From contig CACHHD010000003.1 of assembly GCA_902579605.1 (NCBI GenBank), positions 1-64,000 on the forward strand: a stretch of DNA of 64,000 nucleotides, given 5' to 3'. The notes below the pieces were generated by a model. The model was not told where the DNA came from. It ran no database searches and saw only the letters and a list, made by a program, of their open reading frames with translations. The position numbers and the translations under genes were made by a program. Source of the DNA: an uncultured Pelagibacteraceae bacterium. GTDB lineage: Bacteria > Pseudomonadota > Alphaproteobacteria > Pelagibacterales > Pelagibacteraceae. The first letter of the stretch is position 1; every line of letters begins with the position of its first letter. Shown piece after piece: positions 51,756 through 61,296 of this stretch.

Positions 51756-52093
51756 AATTCACCAAAAAGGTTTAAAAGTATTACTCCTGAAACAATTAAG
51801 ATTAATCCAACAGTTCCATAAAGGTTTGGGGTTTGATTATATTTAAATATTCCAAATAATGTAACTGCGGTTATCGTTAATGCTCCGTAGGTCGCATAAG
51901 TAAATCCAACTGGAATTATTGTCATTGCTCTAGACAAACAAAAAATACAAACAACAATACTTGAAATACAAAAAAGTGTAGGTGTAAGCTTAGTAAAACT
52001 TTCTGTAGTTTTTAAAAAACCGTTAGTGGCAATACCTGTAATGATTGCAAGAGTTAAATAAATATATCCTGAAAATAAACTTAAACTCTTCAT
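51749..52093 (-). CDS. Small multidrug resistance (SMR/EmrE-like) four-TM transporter
   Basis: GYIYLTLAIITGIATNGFLKTTESFTKLTPT...IPVGFTYATYGALTITAVTLFGIFKYNQTPNLYGTVGLILIVSGVILLN. Confidence 0.88.
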   Translation of the reverse strand: MKSLSLFSGYIYLTLAIITGIATNGFLKTTESFTKLTPTLFCISSIVVCIFCLSRAMTIIPVGFTYATYGALTITAVTLFGIFKYNQTPNLYGTVGLILIVSGVILLNLFGELK

Positions 52094-53037
52094 TTTGCTT
52101 TTGCGAATTGCCCTCCATCACGATAACGCCACAACCATTTTTCCATTGCTTGTTCAACGTCTTTTGGCTTTATCTTTAAATCACTTATTGTAAGCTCTTT
52201 ATTAGAAACAACGTTATCTGCTTCTGATAAAATTTCACATTGATCTCTGGTTAAAACTGGCGGGATTGGTAATAAGCTTAAAATCGAACTTTGTATTTTG
52301 GCTATAGTCATAGGCATCTCTATAACAAATCTTTTTTTATTAATAGTTTTCATGATAGATTTTACCATATCACCGAAACTTATTACTGTAGGGCCACCTA
52401 TCTCATAAATTTTTCCCTCGTTTTTTTTTGCTTGTATGGCTTTAACAATAGCATCAGCTACATCCGTTACCATTATCGGTTGAAATTTGTAATCTATTCC
52501 CACTATTGGAATTATTGGTGAAAAACTTAATTTTGAAAACAAATTTGTAAAGTTGTCTTCAGGTCCGCACACAACACTCGGTCTAATTATTACTGTGTTT
52601 TTAAAGTTCATTAAAGATTTTTCTTCTCCAGAAAATTTTGATCTTTGATATGCCGATTTTGAATCTTTATTAGCTCCTATTGCAGAAACATGAATATATT
52701 TTTTTACTTTATGCTTTTCACATAATCTTGAAATAATATCTGGGATATCTGAGTGAATTTTTGTAAATTTTTGCTTTCTGTTTTCAAATAATATTCCTAT
52801 TAAATTAATAACTACATCTGAATTACTGATAGCTTCTTCTATTTTATCAAAATTGTTTGAATTGAAATCAATTAACTCTACCGATCCTGGAGGAGCTTGT
52901 GTCTTTAGATAACCCTTTTGAAAGGCCTTTCTGGTAGGAATGATGCATCTGAACTGCTTATTCGTCAAATTTCGAACAAGATATCGTCCTATAAATCCAC
53001 CACCGCCAAGGATTGTTGCTATTGGGTAATTGTTCAT
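52090..53037 (-). CDS. NAD(P)-binding epimerase, NDUFA9-like
   Basis: TILGGGGFIGRYLVRNL, YIHVSAIGANKDSKSAYQRSKFSGE, IIRPSVVCGPEDNFTN. Confidence 0.88.
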   Translation of the reverse strand: MNNYPIATILGGGGFIGRYLVRNLTNKQFRCIIPTRKAFQKGYLKTQAPPGSVELIDFNSNNFDKIEEAISNSDVVINLIGILFENRKQKFTKIHSDIPDIISRLCEKHKVKKYIHVSAIGANKDSKSAYQRSKFSGEEKSLMNFKNTVIIRPSVVCGPEDNFTNLFSKLSFSPIIPIVGIDYKFQPIMVTDVADAIVKAIQAKKNEGKIYEIGGPTVISFGDMVKSIMKTINKKRFVIEMPMTIAKIQSSILSLLPIPPVLTRDQCEILSEADNVVSNKELTISDLKIKPKDVEQAMEKWLWRYRDGGQFAKAK

Positions 53038-53051
53038 GGTAATTAGATAAT

Positions 53052-53678
53052 ATGGTAAAAATTCATAGATTAAAAGGCGACATTACTCCCAAAATAGCTA
53101 GTTCATTTAAAGGAAGTATTGCAATAGATACTGAAGCAACTGGTCTTAAAATTCCAGAGAGGGATAAATTAAGTTTAATACAAATTTGTGGAGAAGATGG
53201 AGAGGTTTTTATCATTCAACCTGATAGAAATAATTATAACGCACCAAACTTGGTTTCTTTATTAGAAAATGAAAAAATTCTAAAAATTGGACACTTTCTC
53301 AGATTCGACAAAAATGCTCTAGAATATTTTTTAAAATGTAAAATAAAGAATATCTTTGATACCAAAATTGCATCTAAAGTCGTAAGAACTTATACTGATC
53401 AACACGGATTAAAAAATTTGGTTTTTGAGTTTTGCAACAAAAATTTGGACAAAAGACAAGGAAGCTCGGACTGGAATAAGGACATAGATGAACTGACTGA
53501 TAAACAATTAGAATACGCAGCTGGAGACGTCATTTATTTGCACAAAATTAAAACTGAATTAGAAAAAATGCTAGTAAGAGAAAAGAGGATAAATTTGTAT
53601 AATAGATGTATTGGTTTTTTAGATACAAGAATTGAGTTAGACCAAAACGGTTTTAAGTTTGATATTTTTGAACATTAA
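53052..53678 (+). CDS. Ribonuclease D-like 3'-5' exonuclease (single DEDDy domain)
   Basis: IAIDTEATGLKIPERDKLSLIQI, HFLRFDKNAL, DTKIASKVVRTY, YAAGDVIYLHKI. Confidence 0.88.
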   Translation: MVKIHRLKGDITPKIASSFKGSIAIDTEATGLKIPERDKLSLIQICGEDGEVFIIQPDRNNYNAPNLVSLLENEKILKIGHFLRFDKNALEYFLKCKIKNIFDTKIASKVVRTYTDQHGLKNLVFEFCNKNLDKRQGSSDWNKDIDELTDKQLEYAAGDVIYLHKIKTELEKMLVREKRINLYNRCIGFLDTRIELDQNGFKFDIFEH

Positions 53679-54655
53679 TGAATAAAAAAAACTACATAAA
53701 ACTAGCAAAAAAATCTGCAGCTAAACAAATTTCTGAGCTTAAAAAAATTGATAAAGTTTTTAATAACTCTTTTGTCAGAGCTATTGATTCAATTTATCAA
53801 TGTAGAGGTAAGGTAATCTGTGCAGGAATAGGTAAATCAGGTTTGATTGCTAGAAAAGTTTCTGCAACTTTATCATCTGTAGGTATCTCATCTTTTTTTT
53901 TAAGTCCCAGTGACGCAAATCATGGTGATCTAGGGCAAATTGATAAGAAAGATTTACTATTAGTTTTCTCTTATTCTGGAAACACAACAGAACTTACCAG
54001 TATTTTAAAATATGCAAACAGATTTAACATTAAGATAATTGGAGTTGCTTCAAAGCCAGATAGTACTTTAATTAAGGCAAGTGATATTAAAATATTAATT
54101 CCAAGTGTAAAGGAGGCAGATCCTACAGGAATGGTACCAACATCAAGCACAAGTATAACTTTACTATTGGGAGACTGCTTAGCTGTAGCTTTGATGAATA
54201 AAATTAAATTTTCAAAAGAACGGTTTAAAGTCTTTCATCCGGGTGGGAATATTGGTCAAACGTTGCTTTTGGTAAAAGATATAATGGTTTCTGGCTCAAA
54301 AATTCCAAAAATAAAAATATCAAGCAATATTAAAGAGGCTTCAAGTAAAATTACAAGATATAAACTTGGGTTAGCAATAGTTATGAAAAAAAATGTTGTT
54401 GCAGGTATTCTTACTGATGGGGACGCTAGAAGAAGTTTGCGGTATAACTTAAAATCTCAAAATTTAAAAAATATTATGACTTCAAAACCAATATTTATTT
54501 CAGAAAATTCTTCCGCTTCAAAGGCTTTGGCAATAATGAATAAAAAAAAAATTACGAGCCTTTTAGTTACTTCTGAAAAAAATTTAAATAATAAAAATAA
54601 AAAGTTAAAGGGTATTGTTCATATTCATTCAATATTACAATATGGAATTAAGTGA
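53678..54655 (+). CDS. kdsD: Arabinose-5-phosphate isomerase (SIS + CBS domains)
   Basis: VICAGIGKSGLIARKVSATLSSVG, FLSPSDANHGDLGQI, FSYSGNTTEL, FHPGGNIGQTLL, CBS repeats. Confidence 0.94.
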   Translation: MNKKNYIKLAKKSAAKQISELKKIDKVFNNSFVRAIDSIYQCRGKVICAGIGKSGLIARKVSATLSSVGISSFFLSPSDANHGDLGQIDKKDLLLVFSYSGNTTELTSILKYANRFNIKIIGVASKPDSTLIKASDIKILIPSVKEADPTGMVPTSSTSITLLLGDCLAVALMNKIKFSKERFKVFHPGGNIGQTLLLVKDIMVSGSKIPKIKISSNIKEASSKITRYKLGLAIVMKKNVVAGILTDGDARRSLRYNLKSQNLKNIMTSKPIFISENSSASKALAIMNKKKITSLLVTSEKNLNNKNKKLKGIVHIHSILQYGIK

Positions 54656-55239
54656 GCTATAGAAAAAAGAGACTACTTTTAATTCAAATTTTACTTTTTA
54701 CAACGGCAATATTATTAATGTATATATTCTATTATCAAGGTACTTCTAATGATAAGGAGGTAGAAAAAGTTGAGCTTAAAAACGAGGAATTGACAGGTGA
54801 TAATTCTGCAAATTTTTTTGAGGATGTTGAATACAGAGGTCTAGACGCGAATGGAAATAGATATTTACTAGAGTCTGAAGTTGCGTCTTTTAATGATGAT
54901 AAACCTGAGCTTATAGATATGATTGGTATGAATGCTACTTTTTACTTCAAGGATGGAAAAACACTTAAAGTTTCTGGAGATAAAGGGAAATATAATAATA
55001 AAACGAATGATATGTTGTTCAGAGATAATGTGGTCGTACTACAAGCAGATAATGAAATATTAGCCGATAATTTGGACTATTTTAATTTAAAAAAATTAAT
55101 TAAAATATATGGGAACGTTAAAGGAAAAAGTTTAGATGGAAATTTTACTACTGATATCTTAAACTTAAGTATTGAAGATCAAGCTGTTGAATTGTTAATG
55201 AAAGATAATGAACAAGTAAAAATAAATCTTGAAAAATGA
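54652..55239 (+). CDS. lptC: LPS export periplasmic/membrane-anchored protein LptC (GTG start)
   Basis: N-terminal TM; YRGLDANGNRYLLESEVASFNDDKPELIDMIGMNATFYFKDGKTLKVSGDKGKYNN; between kdsD and lptB. Confidence 0.85.
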   Translation: MSYRKKRLLLIQILLFTTAILLMYIFYYQGTSNDKEVEKVELKNEELTGDNSANFFEDVEYRGLDANGNRYLLESEVASFNDDKPELIDMIGMNATFYFKDGKTLKVSGDKGKYNNKTNDMLFRDNVVVLQADNEILADNLDYFNLKKLIKIYGNVKGKSLDGNFTTDILNLSIEDQAVELLMKDNEQVKINLEK

Positions 55240-55997
55240 AAAAAGGCTTTAGAATTATAAAGTTTAAGAAAAATAAACCTATCTTTCAATTGGTTGATAT
55301 AAGTAAATCATTTGATGGAAGACCAATTTTGAAAAAAATATCGATGGAGATGAATCCTGGAGAAATTGTTGGGTTATTGGGTCCTAACGGATCTGGTAAA
55401 TCCACACTTTACAATATCATTATAGGACAATATTTAGCTGACAAAGGTAAAGTTATAATTAATGGTAAAAATATTTCTGAAATTCCAATTCATGAAAGAA
55501 CAAAATTAGGTTTGGGTTACTTAAGTCAACAAAGAAGTGTTTTTAATATGTCAGTTTATAATAATCTTTTAGGAATTTGTCAGTTAACTATAAAAAGCAC
55601 TGAAGAACAAAGGAGAATTACAGAAACTTTACTAGATGAATTTAATCTTCAACATTTGAGAACATTGAACAGTAATGTTTTGTCAGGGGGAGAAGTAAGA
55701 AGATTAATGATGGCAAGAATTATGATTAATAAACCGAAGGTAATTTTGCTTGATGAGCCTATGGCTGCTTTGGATCCGATTGTTGTTCAAGATATTCAAA
55801 AATATATTTTAAAAATTCAGTCCTATGGGTGCTCAATTTTGATTACTGATCACCAAGTAAGAAATCTTTTTGATATAGTAGATAGAGCATATGTACTTGG
55901 TGAGCAAACAATAATTGCAGAGGGAACACCTAGTGAAATATTGAAATCTTCTAAAGCGATTAAATTATATTTTGGCAATCAATATTCATCGAATTAA
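55236..55997 (+). CDS. lptB: LPS export ABC transporter ATPase
   Basis: GLLGPNGSGKSTLYNIIIG, GLGYLSQQRSVFNMSVYNNL, LSGGEVRRLMMARIM, LDEPMAALDPI, LITDHQVRNLFDIVDRAYVL. Confidence 0.94.
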   Translation: MKKGFRIIKFKKNKPIFQLVDISKSFDGRPILKKISMEMNPGEIVGLLGPNGSGKSTLYNIIIGQYLADKGKVIINGKNISEIPIHERTKLGLGYLSQQRSVFNMSVYNNLLGICQLTIKSTEEQRRITETLLDEFNLQHLRTLNSNVLSGGEVRRLMMARIMINKPKVILLDEPMAALDPIVVQDIQKYILKIQSYGCSILITDHQVRNLFDIVDRAYVLGEQTIIAEGTPSEILKSSKAIKLYFGNQYSSN

Positions 55998-57346
55998 TGA
56001 GTTTAAAAAAATTTTCTCTGGTTATTAAACAACCAATTAAAGATTACCAAAAAAAAATCAATGTTGATAGTGACAAATCAATTTCGATAAGATCATTTTT
56101 AATAGGATCAATAAGCGAGGGTGTTTCTTCTGTTAAAAATGTTTTAGAGTCAGAAGATGTTTTTTCTACAATAAATTGTTTGCGTAAGTTAAACGTAAAA
56201 ATTTTATATATTGGAAATAAAAATTATAAGATATACGGCAAAGGATTAGGTTCATATAAAGCAAAAAAAAATTTAAAATTATATTTTGGTAACTCAGGTA
56301 CTTTAGCGAGATTAATTTTAGGTATTATCTCTACTACACCAAATTTAAAAATAAAAGTATTTGGAGACAAATCTTTGAATAAAAGAAACATGAAAAAATT
56401 AGTTGATTTAATGTCAAAATTCGGGGCAGAATTTTTTCCTAAGAATAAATTTTTTTTTCCGTTAAGAGTTTCTTCAACAAATTATCCAATCGGTATATCA
56501 TACAAAACTGATACCTCGGCTCAACTTAAAAGTGCTGTTATCTTGGCGGGTCTTAATTCTTACGGTAATACAGAAGTTTTTGAAAAACTTAGAAGCAGAG
56601 ATCATACAGAAAATATGTTAAAAAAAAACAAAAGTGTAATTAATATTTCTGAAAATAATCCTAGAAAAATTAAAGTATTAGGAAAAAATAATTTAGATAA
56701 GATCTCAATTAACGTTCCAGGCGATCCGTCCTCAGCAGCGTTTTTTACAGCTTTGACATTGCTTAAAAAAAATTCTAATCTAACGATAAAAAATGTTGGT
56801 CTAAACCCGACTAGAATTGGTTTTTATTCTCTTTTAAAAAAAAGTGGGGCAAAAATAAAATTTTCTAATAGGAGAACGATTAATCACGAATGTGTTGGAG
56901 ATATCATTGTAAAAAGCAGTAATCTTAAACCTCTAAATGCATCAAAAAAATATTATTTAAGTGCCACTGATGAATTTCCTATTTTATTTGTTATCTCAGC
57001 ATTAATTAAAGGTAAATCTTCTTTTGCTGGGATAACTGATTTAAAAAACAAGGAAAGTGATAGAATTAAAGAGATGCAAAATATTTTAAATCAAATTGGA
57101 ATTTTGTCTAAATTCAAAAATGGAAAATTAATTATTAATGGTAAAAAATTTATAATGGATAAATTTAAAATGATTAAAGTTCCCGGCCTAGGTGATCATA
57201 GAATTTGTATGTCAGCAGCTATACTAGGTTTATTAACTGGGATAAAAATTAAAATTAAAAATTTTGAAACTGTGAAAACATCTTCACCAAATTTTTTAAA
57301 TATTGTAAAATTATTAGGCGGTAAATTTGAAAAAAAGAAATTATAA
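55997..57346 (+). CDS. aroA: 3-phosphoshikimate 1-carboxyvinyltransferase (EPSP synthase)
   Basis: DSDKSISIRSFLIGSISEG, LYFGNSGTLARLILGI, YKTDTSAQLKSAVILAGL, SRDHTENML, PGDPSSAAFF. Confidence 0.94.
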   Translation: MSLKKFSLVIKQPIKDYQKKINVDSDKSISIRSFLIGSISEGVSSVKNVLESEDVFSTINCLRKLNVKILYIGNKNYKIYGKGLGSYKAKKNLKLYFGNSGTLARLILGIISTTPNLKIKVFGDKSLNKRNMKKLVDLMSKFGAEFFPKNKFFFPLRVSSTNYPIGISYKTDTSAQLKSAVILAGLNSYGNTEVFEKLRSRDHTENMLKKNKSVINISENNPRKIKVLGKNNLDKISINVPGDPSSAAFFTALTLLKKNSNLTIKNVGLNPTRIGFYSLLKKSGAKIKFSNRRTINHECVGDIIVKSSNLKPLNASKKYYLSATDEFPILFVISALIKGKSSFAGITDLKNKESDRIKEMQNILNQIGILSKFKNGKLIINGKKFIMDKFKMIKVPGLGDHRICMSAAILGLLTGIKIKIKNFETVKTSSPNFLNIVKLLGGKFEKKKL

Positions 57347-57986
57347 AAATTTATTAATAAGTTGTGATGGTGGTGCTGCCAGTGGAAAAACAACAGGTGC
57401 AAAACTAATATCTAAGAAATATAAACTTAAATTTCTTTCCTCAGGTATGTTATACAGATACGCAGGTTATTTAATTTTAAAAAAAAAGCCAAAAAATAAA
57501 GTTCTGCTTTTAAAAAAAGAATTCAGTAAATTAAACTTGAGTAAATTAAAAAACATCGACCTCAATACTCAACTTATTTCTGAATATACCTCAAAAATTG
57601 CAAAGATAAAAAAAATAAGAGACATATTAAAATCATTCCAAATTTCTTATTCAAAAAAGTTCAAAAAATGTATTATTGAAGGTAGAGATATATCAACTCA
57701 AATATTACCTTTTTCAGACGTGAAATTTTTTTTTACATGTGATTTAAAAAATGCATCGCTAAGAAGACTCAAAGACTTAAAAAAGAAAAATCATAATATA
57801 AAGTTGTCTGAAGTAAAAAAATCAATAAAATTGAGAAATTTGAGGGATAAAAATAGAAAACATAGTCCTTTACTCAAACATAGAGATGCGTTAGAAATCC
57901 AGACCGGAAAATTAAACAAAAAACAAATGATTGATAAAATGTCAAAGCACATAGAAAAAATTATAAGTCTAAAACATGTCAACTGA
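57327..57986 (+). CDS. cmk: Cytidylate kinase
   Basis: ISCDGGAASGKTTGAKLISKKYKLKFLSSGMLYR, IIEGRDISTQILPFSDVKFFFTCDLKNASLRR. Confidence 0.92.
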   Translation: MKKRNYKNLLISCDGGAASGKTTGAKLISKKYKLKFLSSGMLYRYAGYLILKKKPKNKVLLLKKEFSKLNLSKLKNIDLNTQLISEYTSKIAKIKKIRDILKSFQISYSKKFKKCIIEGRDISTQILPFSDVKFFFTCDLKNASLRRLKDLKKKNHNIKLSEVKKSIKLRNLRDKNRKHSPLLKHRDALEIQTGKLNKKQMIDKMSKHIEKIISLKHVN

Positions 57987-59697
57987 ACAAAAGCAATCAA
58001 GCATAAACCCAAAGCATAAAGAATTCCAAACTTTACTCGACGAGGATTTTAAAGAGAGAAAGCTTAAAGAGAATGAGATTATTAAAGCTACTGTTACTGA
58101 GATAACTAAGAATTTTGTTGTTGTCGACTGCAAAGCAAAAATGGAAGGAATGATACCGATTGAGGAATTTAAAAGTGATAAAGAATTTGAAAAATTAAAA
58201 GTTGGTTCAGTTGTTGAAGTATATTTAGAGAGGATAGAGAGTTTTAAAGGTGAAATCGTAATTTCAAGAGAGAAAGCAAAAAGAATGGTTGCTTGGAAAA
58301 AAATGGAAAAAGTTTTTGAAACTCAAGAAGAAGTTACAGGATATATCACAGGAAAAGTTAAAGGTGGATATGTCTGTACTGTTGATGGGCTGCCTACTTT
58401 TATGCCGTCCTCGCAGATAGACGTGAGACCTTTGAAAAAAGTAGACTCACTTATGAATGTACCAATTAAAGTAATTGCAACACGTATTGATCGTAAAAGA
58501 GGCAATTTGTGTACAAGTCGAAGGGCTGTTTTAGAAAAAAGTAAAAATGCAGAATTAAAAGAAGCGCTTAAAAATTTAAAAGAGGGAGACATTGTTGAAA
58601 ATGCAAAAGTAAAAGCAACCACGGACTGGGGAATATTTTTAGATATTGATGGTATAGACGCTTTATTACATGTATCCGATCTTTCATACGGTAGGGTAAA
58701 AAAACCATCCGATTTAGTGACAATTGGTCAAAGTTTAAAAGTTAAAATTACAAAAATAGACAAAACAACAAACAGAGTTTCAGCTTCTATCAAAGCTCTT
58801 ACAGAAGACCCTTACGAAAACTTATCTAAAAAATTTAAGATAGGAGAAATATACGAGGGTACATGTACTAAATTAATGGACTACGGTGTTTTTGTAAAAC
58901 TTGAAGAGGGTATAGAAGGATTAATCCATAATAGTGAGCTATCTTGGCAAAACAGAAATGTTCAACCTAGTAAAGTTTTGTCCCCTTCTCAAAATGTAAA
59001 GGTAAAAATAATTAATATAGATAAGGATGCTAAAAGAATTTCTCTCTCCTATAAAGAAACTTTAGAAAATCCTTGGACAAGTGTGATGGAATCTGTTGGT
59101 AAGAAAGTTAAAGTAAAAATTAAGAACATAACTGACAAAGCTATATTTGGAGAGCTTGAGTCAGGTTTGATTGGAATGCTTCACTATAAAGAGATAAGTT
59201 TTGACGAAAAACAAGAAAATCTAAATAAATATAAAAAAAACGAATTTATAGATGTAAAAATTATTGAAGTTAAAGATGAAAAAATAAGATTCTCAAAAAG
59301 GTCTCTGGATAAAGACCCCATGGATTGGTTTAAAGATAACAATAAAAAAGTTGGCGATGTTATAACTACAAGAATTCATGAGGTCATGAAAACGGGTGTA
59401 AAGGTTTCTATTGATAAAGATAAACAACTAATTGTATCTATAAGAAAGGCTGATTTAGCAAAATCATCTGCGGACGCGAGACCAGAAGTTTTTTCTCCAG
59501 GAAATGCGTTAGATGCTAAAATCACTGAACTTGATATAAGCAAAAGAAAAATAAAGCTAAGCGTCAAAGCTGCTCAAATTGATGAAGAAAAAAGTCTTGT
59601 TGCCAAATTTGGGGCCGGCGCTACAAAATCTGGAGCTACTTTAAAAGGAATTTTTGAAAAGGCTCTAGGAAAAAAAACAAAAAAAAAGACTAAGTAA
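57976..59697 (+). CDS. rpsA: 30S ribosomal protein S1
   Basis: Multiple S1 repeats; cmk-rpsA-ihfB order. Confidence 0.97.
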   Translation: MSTEQKQSSINPKHKEFQTLLDEDFKERKLKENEIIKATVTEITKNFVVVDCKAKMEGMIPIEEFKSDKEFEKLKVGSVVEVYLERIESFKGEIVISREKAKRMVAWKKMEKVFETQEEVTGYITGKVKGGYVCTVDGLPTFMPSSQIDVRPLKKVDSLMNVPIKVIATRIDRKRGNLCTSRRAVLEKSKNAELKEALKNLKEGDIVENAKVKATTDWGIFLDIDGIDALLHVSDLSYGRVKKPSDLVTIGQSLKVKITKIDKTTNRVSASIKALTEDPYENLSKKFKIGEIYEGTCTKLMDYGVFVKLEEGIEGLIHNSELSWQNRNVQPSKVLSPSQNVKVKIINIDKDAKRISLSYKETLENPWTSVMESVGKKVKVKIKNITDKAIFGELESGLIGMLHYKEISFDEKQENLNKYKKNEFIDVKIIEVKDEKIRFSKRSLDKDPMDWFKDNNKKVGDVITTRIHEVMKTGVKVSIDKDKQLIVSIRKADLAKSSADARPEVFSPGNALDAKITELDISKRKIKLSVKAAQIDEEKSLVAKFGAGATKSGATLKGIFEKALGKKTKKKTK

Positions 59698-59979
59698 TTG
59701 TCGAAGATTGAAATTTTAAAAATATTAAAAAATAAACATCCTGAAATTACAAATAAACAGCTTGAAAAAATTTTTGATATTTTTATTGAAAGTATCTCAC
59801 AAAATTTACTGGATAAAAATTCTTTAGAAATTAGATCTTTTGGAACATTTTTTGTCAAAGAAATTAAAGAAAAAAAACAAGCCAGAAATCCAAAAACTGG
59901 CGAAATTATATATATTCCAAAAAGGAATAAAATAAGATTTAGGGCTAGTAAAAAACTTAAAGAAATAATAAACAAATAA
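59698..59979 (+). CDS. ihfB: IHF/HU family DNA-binding protein, IHF beta (TTG start)
   Basis: KKQARNPKTGEIIYIPKRNKIRFRASKKLKEIIN; follows rpsA. Confidence 0.9.
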   Translation: MSKIEILKILKNKHPEITNKQLEKIFDIFIESISQNLLDKNSLEIRSFGTFFVKEIKEKKQARNPKTGEIIYIPKRNKIRFRASKKLKEIINK

Positions 59980-59981
59980 TT

Positions 59982-60674
59982 ATGAAAAATATTTTTATTG
60001 CTTGTGATACGACCAATATCCAGCAAATTAAGAAAATAATAAATAAATCCAAAATTAAATTAAAGGGATACAAAATAGGTTTTAAGTTTGGCTTAGAATT
60101 TTTTTATTCAAAGAATGGAAGAAAATTTATATTAAATTTAAAAGAGAAAAATTTGTGGCTAGATATTAAAATTTTTGATATTCCAAATACAAGTTACTCA
60201 GCAATAAAGTCAATTAAAGATTTAAAAAATATTTCTTATATAACAGTTCATGTCAGTGGTGGTTTAGAAATGCTTAAGGCAGTAAAAAAAGCAGTTAAAA
60301 AATACAACAAAAAATTAAAGATTTTAGGAGTAACAGTTCTGACAAGTTTTTCAAATTCATCTATAAAAAAGATTGGTCACATAAAATCTATAAAAAGTTT
60401 AGTATTAAAACAGTCTAAACTTGCAAAAGAAGCAAAATTAGATGGAATTGTTTGTTCAGCAAAAGATATTAAATTTATAAAAAGAATTTGTAAAAATATG
60501 GAAATAGTCACTCCAGGAATACGTTTACAAGGCGATAATTTACATGATCAAAAAAGAGTAATGTCTCCTAAGGAAGCTTTTAAAAGTGGGGCAACTTCTA
60601 TAGTCATGGGAAGAAGTTTAATCAAAGGTAACTTTAAAAATAATATTCAAAAGTTAATTAAATCATTAAATTAA
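59982..60674 (+). CDS. pyrF: Orotidine 5'-phosphate decarboxylase
   Basis: GYKIGFKFGLEFF, LWLDIKIFDIPNT, DGIVCSAKDI, TPGIRLQGDN, GATSIVMGRSLIKG. Confidence 0.93.
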   Translation: MKNIFIACDTTNIQQIKKIINKSKIKLKGYKIGFKFGLEFFYSKNGRKFILNLKEKNLWLDIKIFDIPNTSYSAIKSIKDLKNISYITVHVSGGLEMLKAVKKAVKKYNKKLKILGVTVLTSFSNSSIKKIGHIKSIKSLVLKQSKLAKEAKLDGIVCSAKDIKFIKRICKNMEIVTPGIRLQGDNLHDQKRVMSPKEAFKSGATSIVMGRSLIKGNFKNNIQKLIKSLN

Positions 60675-60678
60675 GTTT

Positions 60679-61296
60679 ATGAAACTAAAAGTTTGCGGGC
60701 TCTCAAACCCTGTTGAAGTAGAAACTTGCATAAATAGTCAAGTTGATTTTTGCGGGTTCATTTTAAACTATTCAAAAAGTCATAGATATATTTCATATGA
60801 GAAGGTAAAAAGTCTTTTACTAAAAAATAAGAAAAATGTTCAATATGTTGGGGTCTTAGTTAAACCAAGTTTGAATGAATTAGAAAAATTTTCAAAACTT
60901 AATTTTGATTATTTTCAACTATACGGCCAATATGAAAATAAATCTTTAATACAAATTAAAAAAAGATTTCAAAAAAAAATAATAGCTTCTATACAAGTAA
61001 AAGATAAAAAGGATATTGAAGCTTACAAAAAAGTAGAAGATGGATCAGATATTATTTTATGGGATAGTGCAGGCTATGAAAAAAGTTTAGGTTGGAACCA
61101 TAATTGGATTAAAAATATCAAAATTAAAGGAGAAAAAATGATTGGGGGTAATATTACAAAAGACAAACTAGGTGAATTATCAAAATTTGCTGATATCATT
61201 GATGTCTCTGGTGCTTTGGAAACAAATAAAGTAAAAGATATTAAAAAGATTAAGGAATTTACTATGCTTGTAAAAAAAATTAATAATGAAAATTAA
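60679..61296 (+). CDS. trpF: Phosphoribosylanthranilate isomerase
   Basis: MKLKVCGLSNPVEVETCI, FCGFILNYSKSHRYIS, YFQLYGQY, IDVSGALETN.VKDIKKI. Confidence 0.93.
   Translation: MKLKVCGLSNPVEVETCINSQVDFCGFILNYSKSHRYISYEKVKSLLLKNKKNVQYVGVLVKPSLNELEKFSKLNFDYFQLYGQYENKSLIQIKKRFQKKIIASIQVKDKKDIEAYKKVEDGSDIILWDSAGYEKSLGWNHNWIKNIKIKGEKMIGGNITKDKLGELSKFADIIDVSGALETNKVKDIKKIKEFTMLVKKINNEN

Noticed and set aside
56277-56330. Possible glyphosate-insensitive EPSP synthase from the variant LYFGNSGTLARL motif
   Set aside because: Class and sensitivity cannot be judged by eye; similar NSGT variants exist in ordinary enzymes
59574-60026. 150-aa ORF antisense across rpsA-ihfB-pyrF
   Set aside because: Crosses three well supported genes, Phe/Leu/Ser-rich artefact
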